In this document: in pieces, positions 24,540-32,936 of the stretch
How the letters are laid out: each line of letters opens with the position of its first letter
Position numbering within the stretch: position 1 is the stretch's first letter
Origin: Colivivens sp964452915
GTDB taxonomy: Bacteria; Bacteroidota; Bacteroidia; Bacteroidales; Bacteroidaceae
Length of the DNA: 64,000 nucleotides
Assembly: GCA_964452915.1 (NCBI GenBank)
Contig: CAYVNW010000002.1
Coordinates: 70,075-134,074 of the forward strand
Reading direction: 5' to 3'
Notes under the pieces: model-generated
The model's input: only the letters and a program-made list of their open reading frames with translations
Told to the model about the DNA's origin: nothing
The model's database searches: none
Position numbers and translations under genes: made by a program

Positions 24540-25517
24540 ATGCGACATACGCTCGCCATATTACTGACAACCCTGTTGTCCTGTGCCACGGCATGGGGAC
24601 AGCCGGTGCTGTCGCTCCCCCCGTACATAAAAGTCATCGGAGAGAACGACACACTGCCCGCGGTCAGCGACGACGAGCTGTTCGACAACGGCATAGCGGT
24701 ATACTTCAAGGTCAACAGCACGCGCTTCGCCTCGACCGACAAAGGATTCCTGCAATTGCGCCACGACCTCACCCATATACCTGATGGATACAAGTTCTGC
24801 CAGCTCATAGTACTCAGGGGCAGTGCATCGCCGGAGGGACCGGCCGACAACAACCGACGGCTGGCTCACCAACGCGCACGCGCTCTCACCGACTCACTGC
24901 GCAAGTACGTCACCCTACCCGAAAGCACCATCGTAGAACGCTTCATCAACGAAGACTATGCCGGACTGCAACGTCTGATGGTGGCATCCGACGAGCCATA
25001 CAGAGACGACGTGCTGAATGCACTCGACCTGTCGCAGATAGTGTTCACCGGAAAGACTGCTTCCGATGACATAACAGTCACTTTGGCGCGCGTCTACATA
25101 CATCAAATCCACAAACACGGCACATACTACTTGACAACACAAAGTTGGGAATTAACTACTGACACTACGTATTACCCTAATGGACGGGCCAAAGACATAA
25201 CAATAAACTCAACAACAACAGCCGTTGACCTCACCGACACCGATCTTGGCCCACTCATGCTGTTGCCACAAAAAGTAGATGCGGCAAGCATAACAGCAGG
25301 AACGCAAACTGTGCCCGATAAAACCGTCACCGGCGCATACCTTGAAATAAACGGACAAATAAAGTCGGGAGACACCTGGATACTTGGCTCATCAGGACAC
25401 AATGCTTCAATCTACTATCCACTCGCAGTCGATTGGGAGCCAGGCAAGAAATACATCTACAACTTAATATTCGGACAAGCGACCAAAGCCGCGGCAAGCG
25501 TCAGCGACTGGAAATAA
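24540..25517 (+). CDS. Chimeric protein: OmpA-like (DUF3575-type) N-terminal half fused to fimbrillin C-terminal half
   Basis: 325 residues. Residues 1-20 form a signal peptide (TAWGQ). Residues 50-160 are an OmpA-like region (VYFKVNSTRF, LRGSASPEG, NRRLAHQRARALTDSLRKYV) as found at the start of DUF3575-type proteins of fimbrial loci. From about residue 164 the sequence is that of a fimbrillin: LSQIVFTGKTA, VYIHQIHKHGTYY, LMLLPQ, YYPLAVDWEPGKKYIYNLIFG. Base composition falls soon after the join. The expected DUF3575 barrel domain and the fimbrillin N-terminal half are both missing, so a deletion between two neighbouring genes is the simplest cause. Whether the fusion folds or works is unknown. 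Confidence 0.7.
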   Translation: MRHTLAILLTTLLSCATAWGQPVLSLPPYIKVIGENDTLPAVSDDELFDNGIAVYFKVNSTRFASTDKGFLQLRHDLTHIPDGYKFCQLIVLRGSASPEGPADNNRRLAHQRARALTDSLRKYVTLPESTIVERFINEDYAGLQRLMVASDEPYRDDVLNALDLSQIVFTGKTASDDITVTLARVYIHQIHKHGTYYLTTQSWELTTDTTYYPNGRAKDITINSTTTAVDLTDTDLGPLMLLPQKVDAASITAGTQTVPDKTVTGAYLEINGQIKSGDTWILGSSGHNASIYYPLAVDWEPGKKYIYNLIFGQATKAAASVSDWK

Positions 25518-25569
25518 GGCCTGTGCGGCAAAACCGGACATAACCACCTACAGGGAATGTCAGGCAGAA

Positions 25570-25624
25570 CTAAGAATACCAAGCAGCCGATGGGAAGCGC
25601 ACCACCGCTGCTTGGTATTCTTAG
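25570..25624. terminator. Strong bidirectional terminator
   Basis: Perfect 18-bp inverted repeat, 25570-25587 with 25607-25624, extendable inward by six more pairs with one mismatch. It lies between convergent genes ending at 25517 and 25642. Confidence 0.8.
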
Positions 25625-25641
25625 TAAACGCCGATTTGGGT

Positions 25642-26640
25642 TTAGTATCTGAACGAACTGCCACCCATGAACTCGCGCAGTAGCGACGTAGGCGGAGTCA
25701 GTCCCGTGTCTTCTATAGGAGAGAACATAAGGAGCAACTTGCGCAAGCGGTCAGAAACCTCGTACTCAGGCTGGTCGGGTGATATTTCCGCCAATATAGG
25801 CAGCACCCTGTTGCGCAGTACCGCCATCTCATAGAATGCGGCACTGTTGAATTCCACGTCGGCATTCTTTTGGAACGGAAACACCCACTTGTCCTCACCA
25901 CGGCGCACGCTTGGCCAGCGGTCGATAGTCGATTGCGGAGTCGCACCACGATAACGGTAGTCACGCAATATGCGGCGTATCAGGCGGCAATCGGTCAGGC
26001 TGATGGACTTCTCCTTATTAATCATTATAGGAGCGAGTACCGACGCATAGATCTTGAACTTATACTTGTCGGGCACCAGCGAGGTCAGTTCCGGATTCAG
26101 TCCGTGAATACCCTCGAATATAAGAATCATATCGTCCTCAAGATGCAGGCGTATGCCGCTCTTCTGGCTTTGACCCGTCTGGAAGTTATAGTGAGGCAGC
26201 TCGATCTCCTCGCCTCGCAGCAGTTGCTCCGTGTGCCGCTGCAGCAGTTCCAGGTCGAGTGCGTAGAGCGACTCATAGTCGTAGTCGCCCGTTTCGTCTC
26301 TTGGAGTCCGTGCACGGTCGACGAAGTAATCATCCAATGATATTGGGTACGGCTTCAGGTGGTTGGCCATAAGGTGTAGCGTCAGCCGTTTGCTGAAAGT
26401 AGTCTTTCCGCTCGATGACGGACCCGAGATGAGGACCAACCGTTTGTCGGGCGACGACACGATCGACGTAGCTATATTATTAATATGGTGGTCCATCACG
26501 ATTTCCGTCATATTAATGACGTCTTTAGAATGTCCGTTGGCAATGGCAAGGTTCAAATCTTTCACACATGAGAGCTGAACAAACTCAATTTCATGGTTTT
26601 TTTTGTTTTGAACTTGCAAAATTATCTCGTCTTGTTTCAT
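25642..26640 (-). CDS. Uridine kinase-like nucleoside kinase, short form
   Basis: 332 residues. The P-loop GPSSSGKTTFSKRL (about residues 75-88) is followed by SLDDYFVDRARTPRDETGDYDYESL and the kinase core with RLIRRILRDYRYRG and EFNSAAFYE. It phosphorylates nucleosides, probably uridine or cytidine. The Bacteroidales enzymes I know are about 550 residues with an N-terminal TGS/ThrRS-like region; here only about 70 residues precede the P-loop, so that region is absent. The ATG at 26640 is preferred because the -7 box at 26690-26683 puts transcription start downstream of the alternative at 26685. Confidence 0.82.
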   Translation of the reverse strand: MKQDEIILQVQNKKNHEIEFVQLSCVKDLNLAIANGHSKDVINMTEIVMDHHINNIATSIVSSPDKRLVLISGPSSSGKTTFSKRLTLHLMANHLKPYPISLDDYFVDRARTPRDETGDYDYESLYALDLELLQRHTEQLLRGEEIELPHYNFQTGQSQKSGIRLHLEDDMILIFEGIHGLNPELTSLVPDKYKFKIYASVLAPIMINKEKSISLTDCRLIRRILRDYRYRGATPQSTIDRWPSVRRGEDKWVFPFQKNADVEFNSAAFYEMAVLRNRVLPILAEISPDQPEYEVSDRLRKLLLMFSPIEDTGLTPPTSLLREFMGGSSFRY

Positions 26641-26682
26641 GAACTTAATAAGTTTTATTATTTTTGCAACTGATAGCAGAAT

Positions 26683-26690
26683 CAAAGGTA
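26683..26690 (-). promoter_or_regulatory. -7 box of the nucleoside kinase gene
   Basis: TACCTTTG on the minus strand, 43 bp before the ATG at 26640. No clear -33 element. Confidence 0.5.
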
Positions 26691-26742
26691 AGACAAAAAA
26701 CTATACATGCTACATTATCTTAACAAAAAATAAACAAAAACA

Positions 26743-28458
26743 ATGCAAAATTATCTCCCATTCATCGTGCTCATCGGTTCTGTGGCCCTACTTATGTACG
26801 GAATGAAAGTCATGAGTGAAGGCTTGCAGAAAATGGCTGGTAGCAAACTCAGGAACGTATTAGGTACAATGACCACCAACCGGTTCACCGGAGTATTGAC
26901 CGGAGCGTTCATCACCACATCCATTCAGTCATCAACCGCAACAACAGTCATGACTGTAAGCTTCGTAAGCGCAGGCTTGCTGACGCTTAGTCAAGCCATA
27001 TCAGTCATCATGGGAGCCAATATAGGAACAACTGCCACCGCCTGGATCATGGTCCTCGGTGGCAGTTTTGATATGAAGTACATCATCTACGCCTTCATAG
27101 CAATATCGATGGCGTTGATATATTCGAGCAAGTACAGGAACACGGGCGAGTTCATCATCGGCTTGTGCTTCATGCTTCTCGGACTCACCACCCTCAGGGA
27201 CAACGCCAACAGCATGCACCTCGACGAGAACCAGAACGTCATACACTTCTTCTCCTCGATAAGCAACTGGGGCTACGGGTCGTACCTGCTCTTCCTGCTC
27301 ATAGGCGGCCTGCTGACATGTGCCGTGCAGAGTTCGGCTGCCATCATGGCAATCACCATGACCCTGTGTTCGTCGGGCATCCTGTCGATCGATATGGGTA
27401 TCGCACTGGTCATGGGCGAGAACGTGGGAACCACGATCACGTCGAACATAGTAGCTCTGTCGGCATCCACGCAGGCAAGGTGCGCCGCACTCGCCCACTT
27501 GGTGTTCAACCTGTTCGGTATCATTTGGGTGCTGTGCATATTCCCGTACTTCGTTGAGTTCATTTGCTCGTTGTGGGATGTGAAGTTCACCCCGGGCGAA
27601 GTGGGAGAGGGCGTAGACAAAAACAAACTTAGTGCAGTGCTCGCCACGTTCCATACCGCCTTCAACGTGATCAACACCATGATCCTCATCTGGTTCATCA
27701 AACCGTTGGAGAAACTGGTATGCTTTATCATCAAGCCGAAAGAGAACCAAGACGACGACGAGACACGCCTCACCTACCTCAGCGGCGGCATGCTGTCGAC
27801 AGCCGAGCTCTCGATACTGGAGGCAAAGAAAGAGATAGTGCTGTACTCACAACGCACATACAAGATGTTTGGCTTCGTGCAAGACCTGCTCCACGAGAAC
27901 AAAACCGACGACTTCACAAAGCTGTTCTCACGAATTGAGAAGTACGAGCAGATCAGCGACAACATGGAACTGGAAATCGGTGACTACCTGAACAAAGTGA
28001 GCGAGGGCCGACTGAGTGCCGAGAGTAAGACCGACATACAGCAGATGCTGCGTGAGGTGACGGAGATAGAGAGTATAGGCGACAGCTGCTACAACATAGC
28101 GCGTACGCTGAGCCGCAAGCGCAAACACTCGCAGGACGACTTCACCGAAAAGCAGTACGAGCACATACACTCGATGATGAACCTCGTGGACGACGCACTG
28201 AGCCAGATGATCGTGGCAGTCAGCCGCAACGACTACCAGCACTTTGACTACAACAAGTCGTTCAACATAGAAAACGAGATCAACAACTACCGCAGCCAAC
28301 TCAAGAACCAAAACCTCAACGACATAAACAACCACGCCTACACCTACCAGATCGGAGTGTACTACATGGACATCATCTCGGAGTGCGAAAAACTCGGTGA
28401 CTACGTGCTCAACGTGGTTGAGGCAGTCGTATCAGTAAAGAAAAAGACCATCCAATGA
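26743..28458 (+). CDS. Na/Pi cotransporter family protein with PhoU-like C-terminal domain
   Basis: 571 residues. Two copies of the Na/Pi cotransporter repeat are visible (TSIQSSTATTVMTVSF about 65-80; CAVQSSAAIMAITMTL about 190-205), each with the QSS motif, in an inner-membrane region of 8-9 hydrophobic segments. From about residue 345 the protein is cytoplasmic and helical, like PhoU, which often regulates phosphate uptake. It imports phosphate with sodium, or exchanges it. It starts the plus-strand run that reaches 31984. Confidence 0.92.
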   Translation: MQNYLPFIVLIGSVALLMYGMKVMSEGLQKMAGSKLRNVLGTMTTNRFTGVLTGAFITTSIQSSTATTVMTVSFVSAGLLTLSQAISVIMGANIGTTATAWIMVLGGSFDMKYIIYAFIAISMALIYSSKYRNTGEFIIGLCFMLLGLTTLRDNANSMHLDENQNVIHFFSSISNWGYGSYLLFLLIGGLLTCAVQSSAAIMAITMTLCSSGILSIDMGIALVMGENVGTTITSNIVALSASTQARCAALAHLVFNLFGIIWVLCIFPYFVEFICSLWDVKFTPGEVGEGVDKNKLSAVLATFHTAFNVINTMILIWFIKPLEKLVCFIIKPKENQDDDETRLTYLSGGMLSTAELSILEAKKEIVLYSQRTYKMFGFVQDLLHENKTDDFTKLFSRIEKYEQISDNMELEIGDYLNKVSEGRLSAESKTDIQQMLREVTEIESIGDSCYNIARTLSRKRKHSQDDFTEKQYEHIHSMMNLVDDALSQMIVAVSRNDYQHFDYNKSFNIENEINNYRSQLKNQNLNDINNHAYTYQIGVYYMDIISECEKLGDYVLNVVEAVVSVKKKTIQ

Positions 28459-28487
28459 ACGGTGGATGACGGCAAGGCAGACTTCAG

Positions 28488-29354
28488 TTGAAGATAATGG
28501 AATTGATAACCAAGGTTGAGACAGGCAACAACGGATTGCTCATCAGGCATACGGACAAGATAGTGATGCTCGGATCGTGCTTCACCGACAATATCGGAGC
28601 ACGAATGGTGGACGCGGGCTTCGATTGCACGGTCAACCCGTTCGGAGCATTGTACAACCCCGTATCCATCCTCAACGCACTCGATCATCGTGACGACGAG
28701 TTCTACCGGTGGACCCAACTGCCATACAGCGAGATACCGATAAAGCAAAACGACGACATCAATGCCGACCTGCTGATACTCACCTTCGGCACATCGTGGG
28801 TGTTCAGACTCAACTCCACCCGCCATATAGTGGCCAACTGCAAGAAACAGCCCGACAAGCTGTTCAGCAGGGAACGCCTGACAGTGGAAGACATAGTAGA
28901 GGCATACGCTGCATATATCAGAAAAAGTGTCATCCCGGCAGGGAAGAAGATCATTTTTACCGTGAGTCCGATACGCCATAAGAAAGACGGATTGCACGGC
29001 AACGAACTGAGCAAGTCGATACTGCTGCTCGCCGTGGACGAGTTGTGCGGCATGTTCCCACTCCACTGCCATTACTTCCCGGCCTATGAGATCATGATGG
29101 ACGAGCTGCGCGACTACCGGTTCTATGCCGACGACATGATGCACCCGTCGGCCACGGCGGTGGAATATATATGGGCAAGATTCAGTGACACCTATTTTAA
29201 TAAGGAAACAAAAAGATACAAAGAAGAATTCGAACGCCTGAACAAAGTGCTGGCACACCGTCCGTCGAATCCCGACGACGAGGCGTACAAGCAACTGGTA
29301 TCAGACACGGAAAGAAAAAAAGCAATACTGAAAGATGCAGTACATAATAAGTGA
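28488..29354 (+). CDS. GSCFA domain-containing protein
   Basis: 288 residues with the family-naming motif GSCFTDNIGARM, NPFGALYNP, LTFGTSWVF and FTVSPIRHKKDG, then a conserved H(P)SATAVEYIW near residue 225. The fold is SGNH-hydrolase-like and the family is found in Bacteroidota and Alphaproteobacteria; its substrate is unknown. The gene lies 29 bp after the Na/Pi transporter and overlaps the murF-alr start by 20 bp, as is usual in Bacteroidales. Confidence 0.88.
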   Translation: MKIMELITKVETGNNGLLIRHTDKIVMLGSCFTDNIGARMVDAGFDCTVNPFGALYNPVSILNALDHRDDEFYRWTQLPYSEIPIKQNDDINADLLILTFGTSWVFRLNSTRHIVANCKKQPDKLFSRERLTVEDIVEAYAAYIRKSVIPAGKKIIFTVSPIRHKKDGLHGNELSKSILLLAVDELCGMFPLHCHYFPAYEIMMDELRDYRFYADDMMHPSATAVEYIWARFSDTYFNKETKRYKEEFERLNKVLAHRPSNPDDEAYKQLVSDTERKKAILKDAVHNK

Positions 29355-31782
29355 CATTGCCCGCATAATCGATGCGGACAGAACCGGATCAAGCGATGCG
29401 GTCATCAACTGGCTATTAATCGACAGCCGCTCGCTGTGTTTCCCTCGTGAAACCCTTTTCTTCGCACTGCGTACCAACCGCAACGACGGTCACAGGTACA
29501 TAACAGAACTATACAAGCGCGGAGTGAGGAACTTCGTGGTGAGCAGGCTTCCGCAAGATGTCAGCCAGTTTCCACAAAGCAACTTCCTGTTAGTGCACGA
29601 CACCCTGCAAGCCCTGCAGCGACTCGCCGCCTACCATCGCGAGAGGTTCGATATACCAGTGATAGCAATAACCGGCAGCAACGGAAAAACCACCGTCAAG
29701 GAATGGTTGTATCAACTGCTGTCACCCGACTTCAACGTATGCCGCTCACCAAGGAGCTACAACTCACAGGTAGGCGTGCCGCTCTCGTTGTGGCTGCTAA
29801 ACCCGCACAACGACATTGCCATCATTGAAGCCGGAATATCCAACCCGAACGAGATGGACAGCCTGAACCGTATGATACGACCTACCATCAGCGTCATCAC
29901 CAATATCGGTGAGGCACACCAGGAGAACTTCTTCACCAAAGAAGGCAAGTGTGACGAGAAACTGAAACTCATGCGCAACTGCCAGACCGCCGTCATCAAC
30001 CTGCAAGACGAATTCATCACCAAAGTGGCCCGTGAGGAAGTACTGGCAAAGGTGAAGTACTGGCCTATGGTGACCGGTGTGGAGAAAAAGGGCACACATG
30101 CGACCGTCAGCTTCAACCTCAACGGCAGGCAAGGACAATACACCATACCATTCATCGACAATGCAGCGATAGAGAACTCCGTGATCTGCCTTGCCACATG
30201 CGCCAGTCTCGGCGACATGGTCGACCTGGACGCCATCTGCAAACGAATGAGCATCCTGGAGCCGGTAGCCATGCGGCTTGAGGTGAAGGACGGCATCAAC
30301 GGTTGCACACTCATCAACGACTCATACAACTCCGACATACACTCACTCGATATAGCCCTCGACTTCATGAGCCGCCGGCCTGACACCAAGGAACAGAAGC
30401 GGACGCTGATACTTAGCGACATACTGCAAAGCGGCGAGGCACCACGAACCCTCTACAGCCGAGTGGCGTCGATGGCAGAGCGACGCGGAATAGAGAAGCT
30501 CATAGGAGTGGGCGAGGAAATATCCTCGTGCGCACAATATTTCAAGATGGACAGCTACTTCTTCAAGAACACCGAGGACTTGATAAACAGCGACGTGTTC
30601 AGAGGACTCGCCAACGAGTTCATCCTGATAAAGGGAGCACGCAAGTTCCATTTCGACCGTCTGAGCGACCTGCTGACACTGAAGGTGCACCAGACCATAC
30701 TTGAGGTGAACCTGAATGCCATGGTAGAGAACTTGCACTGCTACCGCTCGTTCATGTCGCCCGAAACCAAGATGGTCTGCATGGTGAAGGCATCGGCATA
30801 CGGAATGGGAGCGCTGGAGACCAGCAAGACCCTGCAAGACCAAGGAGTAGACTACCTTGCCGTAGCCGTGGCTGACGAAGGAGTGGAACTGAGGAAGGCA
30901 GGCATCACTGCCAACATCATGATCATGAATCCGGAGATGACATCGTTCAAACTCATGTTCGACTACCGCCTCGAGCCGGAAGTATACAGCTTCCGCCTGC
31001 TCGACGCACTCATATACGCAGCCGAGAAAGAAGGAATCACCAACTTCCCTATACACATAAAGCTCGACACGGGCATGCACCGCTTAGGCTTCGACCCCGT
31101 GCACGATATGGACAAGCTAATTGACCGTCTGAGCAAGCAGTCGGCACTTGTGCCTTGCTCCGTATTCAGCCATTTCGTAGGCAGTGACGACGATGGATTC
31201 GACGGTTTCTCACGCCAGCAGTTCGCCTTATTCGATGAAGCCAGCAAGAAACTGCAAGCCGCCTACAGCCACAAGATACTCCGGCACATATGCAACTCCG
31301 CCGGAATAGAACATTTCCCAAAGTACCACCTCGACATGGTGCGTCTGGGTCTTGGACTCTACGGCATCAATCCACGGAACAACCAGGTAATAAACAACGT
31401 AGCCACGCTAAAGACGACCATACTGCAGATACACGATGTACCGGCAGGCGACACCATCGGCTACAGCCGCAAAGGCCAGGTGAAGCGTGACAGTCGTATC
31501 GCCGCAATACCTATCGGCTATGCTGACGGCATGAACCGGAAGCTGGGCAACGGCAACTGCTATTGCATGGTCAACGGTCAGCGCGCCCCTTACATAGGAA
31601 ATATATGCATGGACGTATGCATGATCGACGTGACCGGAATAGAATGCGACGAAGGCGACCAGGTCGTCATATTCGGCAACGAACTGCCGGTTACGACACT
31701 GAGCGATGCCATTGGCACCATTCCTTACGAGATACTTACAGGCATCTCCACACGAGTGCAACGAGTATATATTCAAGAATGA
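29335..31782 (+). CDS. murF: Bifunctional MurF ligase / alanine racemase
   Basis: An 815-residue fusion of two peptidoglycan-precursor enzymes. Residues about 1-455 are UDP-N-acetylmuramoyl-tripeptide:D-Ala-D-Ala ligase (ATP-binding GSNGKTTVKEW, INDSYNSD). Residues about 460-815 are PLP-dependent alanine racemase (VNLNAMVENL, the lysine in MVKASAYGMG, LDTGMHRLGF, and the catalytic tyrosine in TIGYSRKG). One half supplies D-alanine, the other attaches the dipeptide. This fusion is typical of Bacteroidota. The racemase lysine motif reads KASAYG rather than the usual KADAYG. It starts inside the end of the GSCFA gene. Confidence 0.95.
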   Translation: MQYIISDIARIIDADRTGSSDAVINWLLIDSRSLCFPRETLFFALRTNRNDGHRYITELYKRGVRNFVVSRLPQDVSQFPQSNFLLVHDTLQALQRLAAYHRERFDIPVIAITGSNGKTTVKEWLYQLLSPDFNVCRSPRSYNSQVGVPLSLWLLNPHNDIAIIEAGISNPNEMDSLNRMIRPTISVITNIGEAHQENFFTKEGKCDEKLKLMRNCQTAVINLQDEFITKVAREEVLAKVKYWPMVTGVEKKGTHATVSFNLNGRQGQYTIPFIDNAAIENSVICLATCASLGDMVDLDAICKRMSILEPVAMRLEVKDGINGCTLINDSYNSDIHSLDIALDFMSRRPDTKEQKRTLILSDILQSGEAPRTLYSRVASMAERRGIEKLIGVGEEISSCAQYFKMDSYFFKNTEDLINSDVFRGLANEFILIKGARKFHFDRLSDLLTLKVHQTILEVNLNAMVENLHCYRSFMSPETKMVCMVKASAYGMGALETSKTLQDQGVDYLAVAVADEGVELRKAGITANIMIMNPEMTSFKLMFDYRLEPEVYSFRLLDALIYAAEKEGITNFPIHIKLDTGMHRLGFDPVHDMDKLIDRLSKQSALVPCSVFSHFVGSDDDGFDGFSRQQFALFDEASKKLQAAYSHKILRHICNSAGIEHFPKYHLDMVRLGLGLYGINPRNNQVINNVATLKTTILQIHDVPAGDTIGYSRKGQVKRDSRIAAIPIGYADGMNRKLGNGNCYCMVNGQRAPYIGNICMDVCMIDVTGIECDEGDQVVIFGNELPVTTLSDAIGTIPYEILTGISTRVQRVYIQE

Positions 31783-31786
31783 GACT

Positions 31787-31984
31787 ATGAGCGACGGTAA
31801 TTTCAACAGGGCGTTGCTGCCTAAGGGTGAGCTGTCGGCTGGAATTCGGGCAGGTAAGGCACAGATGCGCGCCAAAGCACAGCAAGCGTTCGCCGACACC
31901 ATGACGCACTTCATGCCCGAACTGAGCACAGAGCGCAAGGCGGAGATGGAGTCGTACTTCATGCAGGAGCTACGCGGGAAATGA
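31787..31984 (+). CDS. Small conserved hypothetical protein
   Basis: 65 residues, 4 bp after murF-alr. The sequence starts MSDGNFNRALLPKGELSAG, followed by a charged helix rich in Ala, Lys, Arg and Glu (GKAQMRAKAQQAF). Short proteins with the same NFNR-LLP beginning follow alr in other Bacteroidales as far as I recall. Function unknown; cytoplasmic and helical by composition. An upstream start at 31706 would lie mostly inside alr and is unlikely. Confidence 0.65.
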   Translation: MSDGNFNRALLPKGELSAGIRAGKAQMRAKAQQAFADTMTHFMPELSTERKAEMESYFMQELRGK

Positions 31985-32045
31985 GTTTCCGCAAGAGTGG
32001 TTGCAACATCCGGTTGCCACTTGGTTGCCTACTGCCTGCGACAAA

Positions 32046-32100
32046 AGAGATACATAGGCGCATGAGTACGTACAATCTTGCCGCCGTATCTTATTTTTTG
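32046..32100 (+). terminator. Terminator after the murF-alr unit
   Basis: AGATAC (32048-32053) pairs with GTATCT (32086-32091), with a further GGCG/CGCC match inside, followed by a T-run. It lies just upstream of the sdhC promoter. Confidence 0.5.
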
Positions 32101-32110
32101 TCGTGTAACC

Positions 32111-32141
32111 TTTGTGCGTTTGCATAAAAATGCTAACTTTG
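32111..32141 (+). promoter_or_regulatory. Promoter of the sdhCAB operon
   Basis: Perfect match: TTTG at 32111-32114, 19 bp, TAACTTTG at 32134-32141. The leader before the ATG at 32194 is about 45 nt. Confidence 0.8.
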
Positions 32142-32193
32142 CACAATAGAAATCGTAATCATCAATACTCAAAACAAATTAAAAGATCTATTT

Positions 32194-32910
32194 ATGTGGT
32201 TATTTAATTCATCAATTGGAAGGAAGCTGATCATGTCGGTCACAGGCATCGCATTGGTTCTTTTCATCACATTTCATGGATGCATGAATGTTGTGGCATT
32301 GATAAGCGAGAAGGCTTACAACACAATCTGCGAGCTGCTCGGTTCGAACTGGTACGCAATCGCGGCTACATGTGCTCTCGGAGCCTTGGTGCTGATCCAC
32401 TTCATCTATGCACTTGTCCTTACGATTCAGAATCGCAAGGCGCGTGGAAATAACAAATATGCGGTTACAGACAAGCCTGAAAAGGTTGAGTGGGCAAGCC
32501 AGAACATGTTTGCGCTCGGTCTGATCATTGCATGTGGTTTACTTCTGCACCTATACAATTTCTGGCATAAGATGATGTTCGCTGAAATCATCGGTGATCC
32601 AACGATGGGAGGGCATTCCGCTACTGACGGCTTTGCCTACATCAAAGACACCTTCAGCAATCCTGTTTTTGTAGTCATTTATGTCATCTGGATCGCGGCT
32701 ATCTGGTTTCACCTGACTCACGGCTTCTGGTCTGCGCTGCAGACTCTCGGATGGAGTGGTCATATTTGGTTCAAGCGGTGGAAATGCATCGGACAGATTT
32801 GGAGTACGGTTGTAATGGCCCTGTTCCTCATCGTTTGTCTGGCTTTCGCATTCTGCCCTGACTGTCTGGGACATGTTGATTTCTCCCTGCTCCCATTCAG
32901 CATAAAATAA
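32194..32910 (+). CDS. sdhC: Succinate dehydrogenase/fumarate reductase cytochrome b subunit
   Basis: Membrane anchor of the complex; binds two haems and menaquinone and passes electrons to the iron-sulfur subunit. The 238-residue protein has five hydrophobic segments and histidines placed in or at their ends (FHGCMNVV, LIHFIYAL, LLHLYNFWHK, WFHLTHGFW) as candidate haem ligands, which fits the single-subunit five-helix anchor of Bacteroidota. It is the first gene of the operon, 26 bp before the flavoprotein gene. In gut Bacteroidales the complex usually runs as fumarate reductase, making succinate. Confidence 0.93.
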   Translation: MWLFNSSIGRKLIMSVTGIALVLFITFHGCMNVVALISEKAYNTICELLGSNWYAIAATCALGALVLIHFIYALVLTIQNRKARGNNKYAVTDKPEKVEWASQNMFALGLIIACGLLLHLYNFWHKMMFAEIIGDPTMGGHSATDGFAYIKDTFSNPVFVVIYVIWIAAIWFHLTHGFWSALQTLGWSGHIWFKRWKCIGQIWSTVVMALFLIVCLAFAFCPDCLGHVDFSLLPFSIK

Positions 32911-32936
32911 ATCATAAATCATAAAATGAATTAGTT

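Noticed and set aside
19714..25517. Mobile element carrying the HypD-to-fimbrial region
   Set aside because: No integrase, transposase, tRNA attachment site or long terminal repeats were found at either side; only the DUF4160/DUF2442 pair looks inserted.
27001..27773. Minus-strand open frames across the Na/Pi cotransporter gene
   Set aside because: They are shadows of a conserved membrane protein in a GC-rich stretch, with no start context.
31997..32020. Hairpin GTGG...CCAC with GGTTGC repeats after the small gene at 31984
   Set aside because: The stem needs a bulge and has only 4-bp arms; the stronger structure with a T-run at 32046-32100 is the better terminator.
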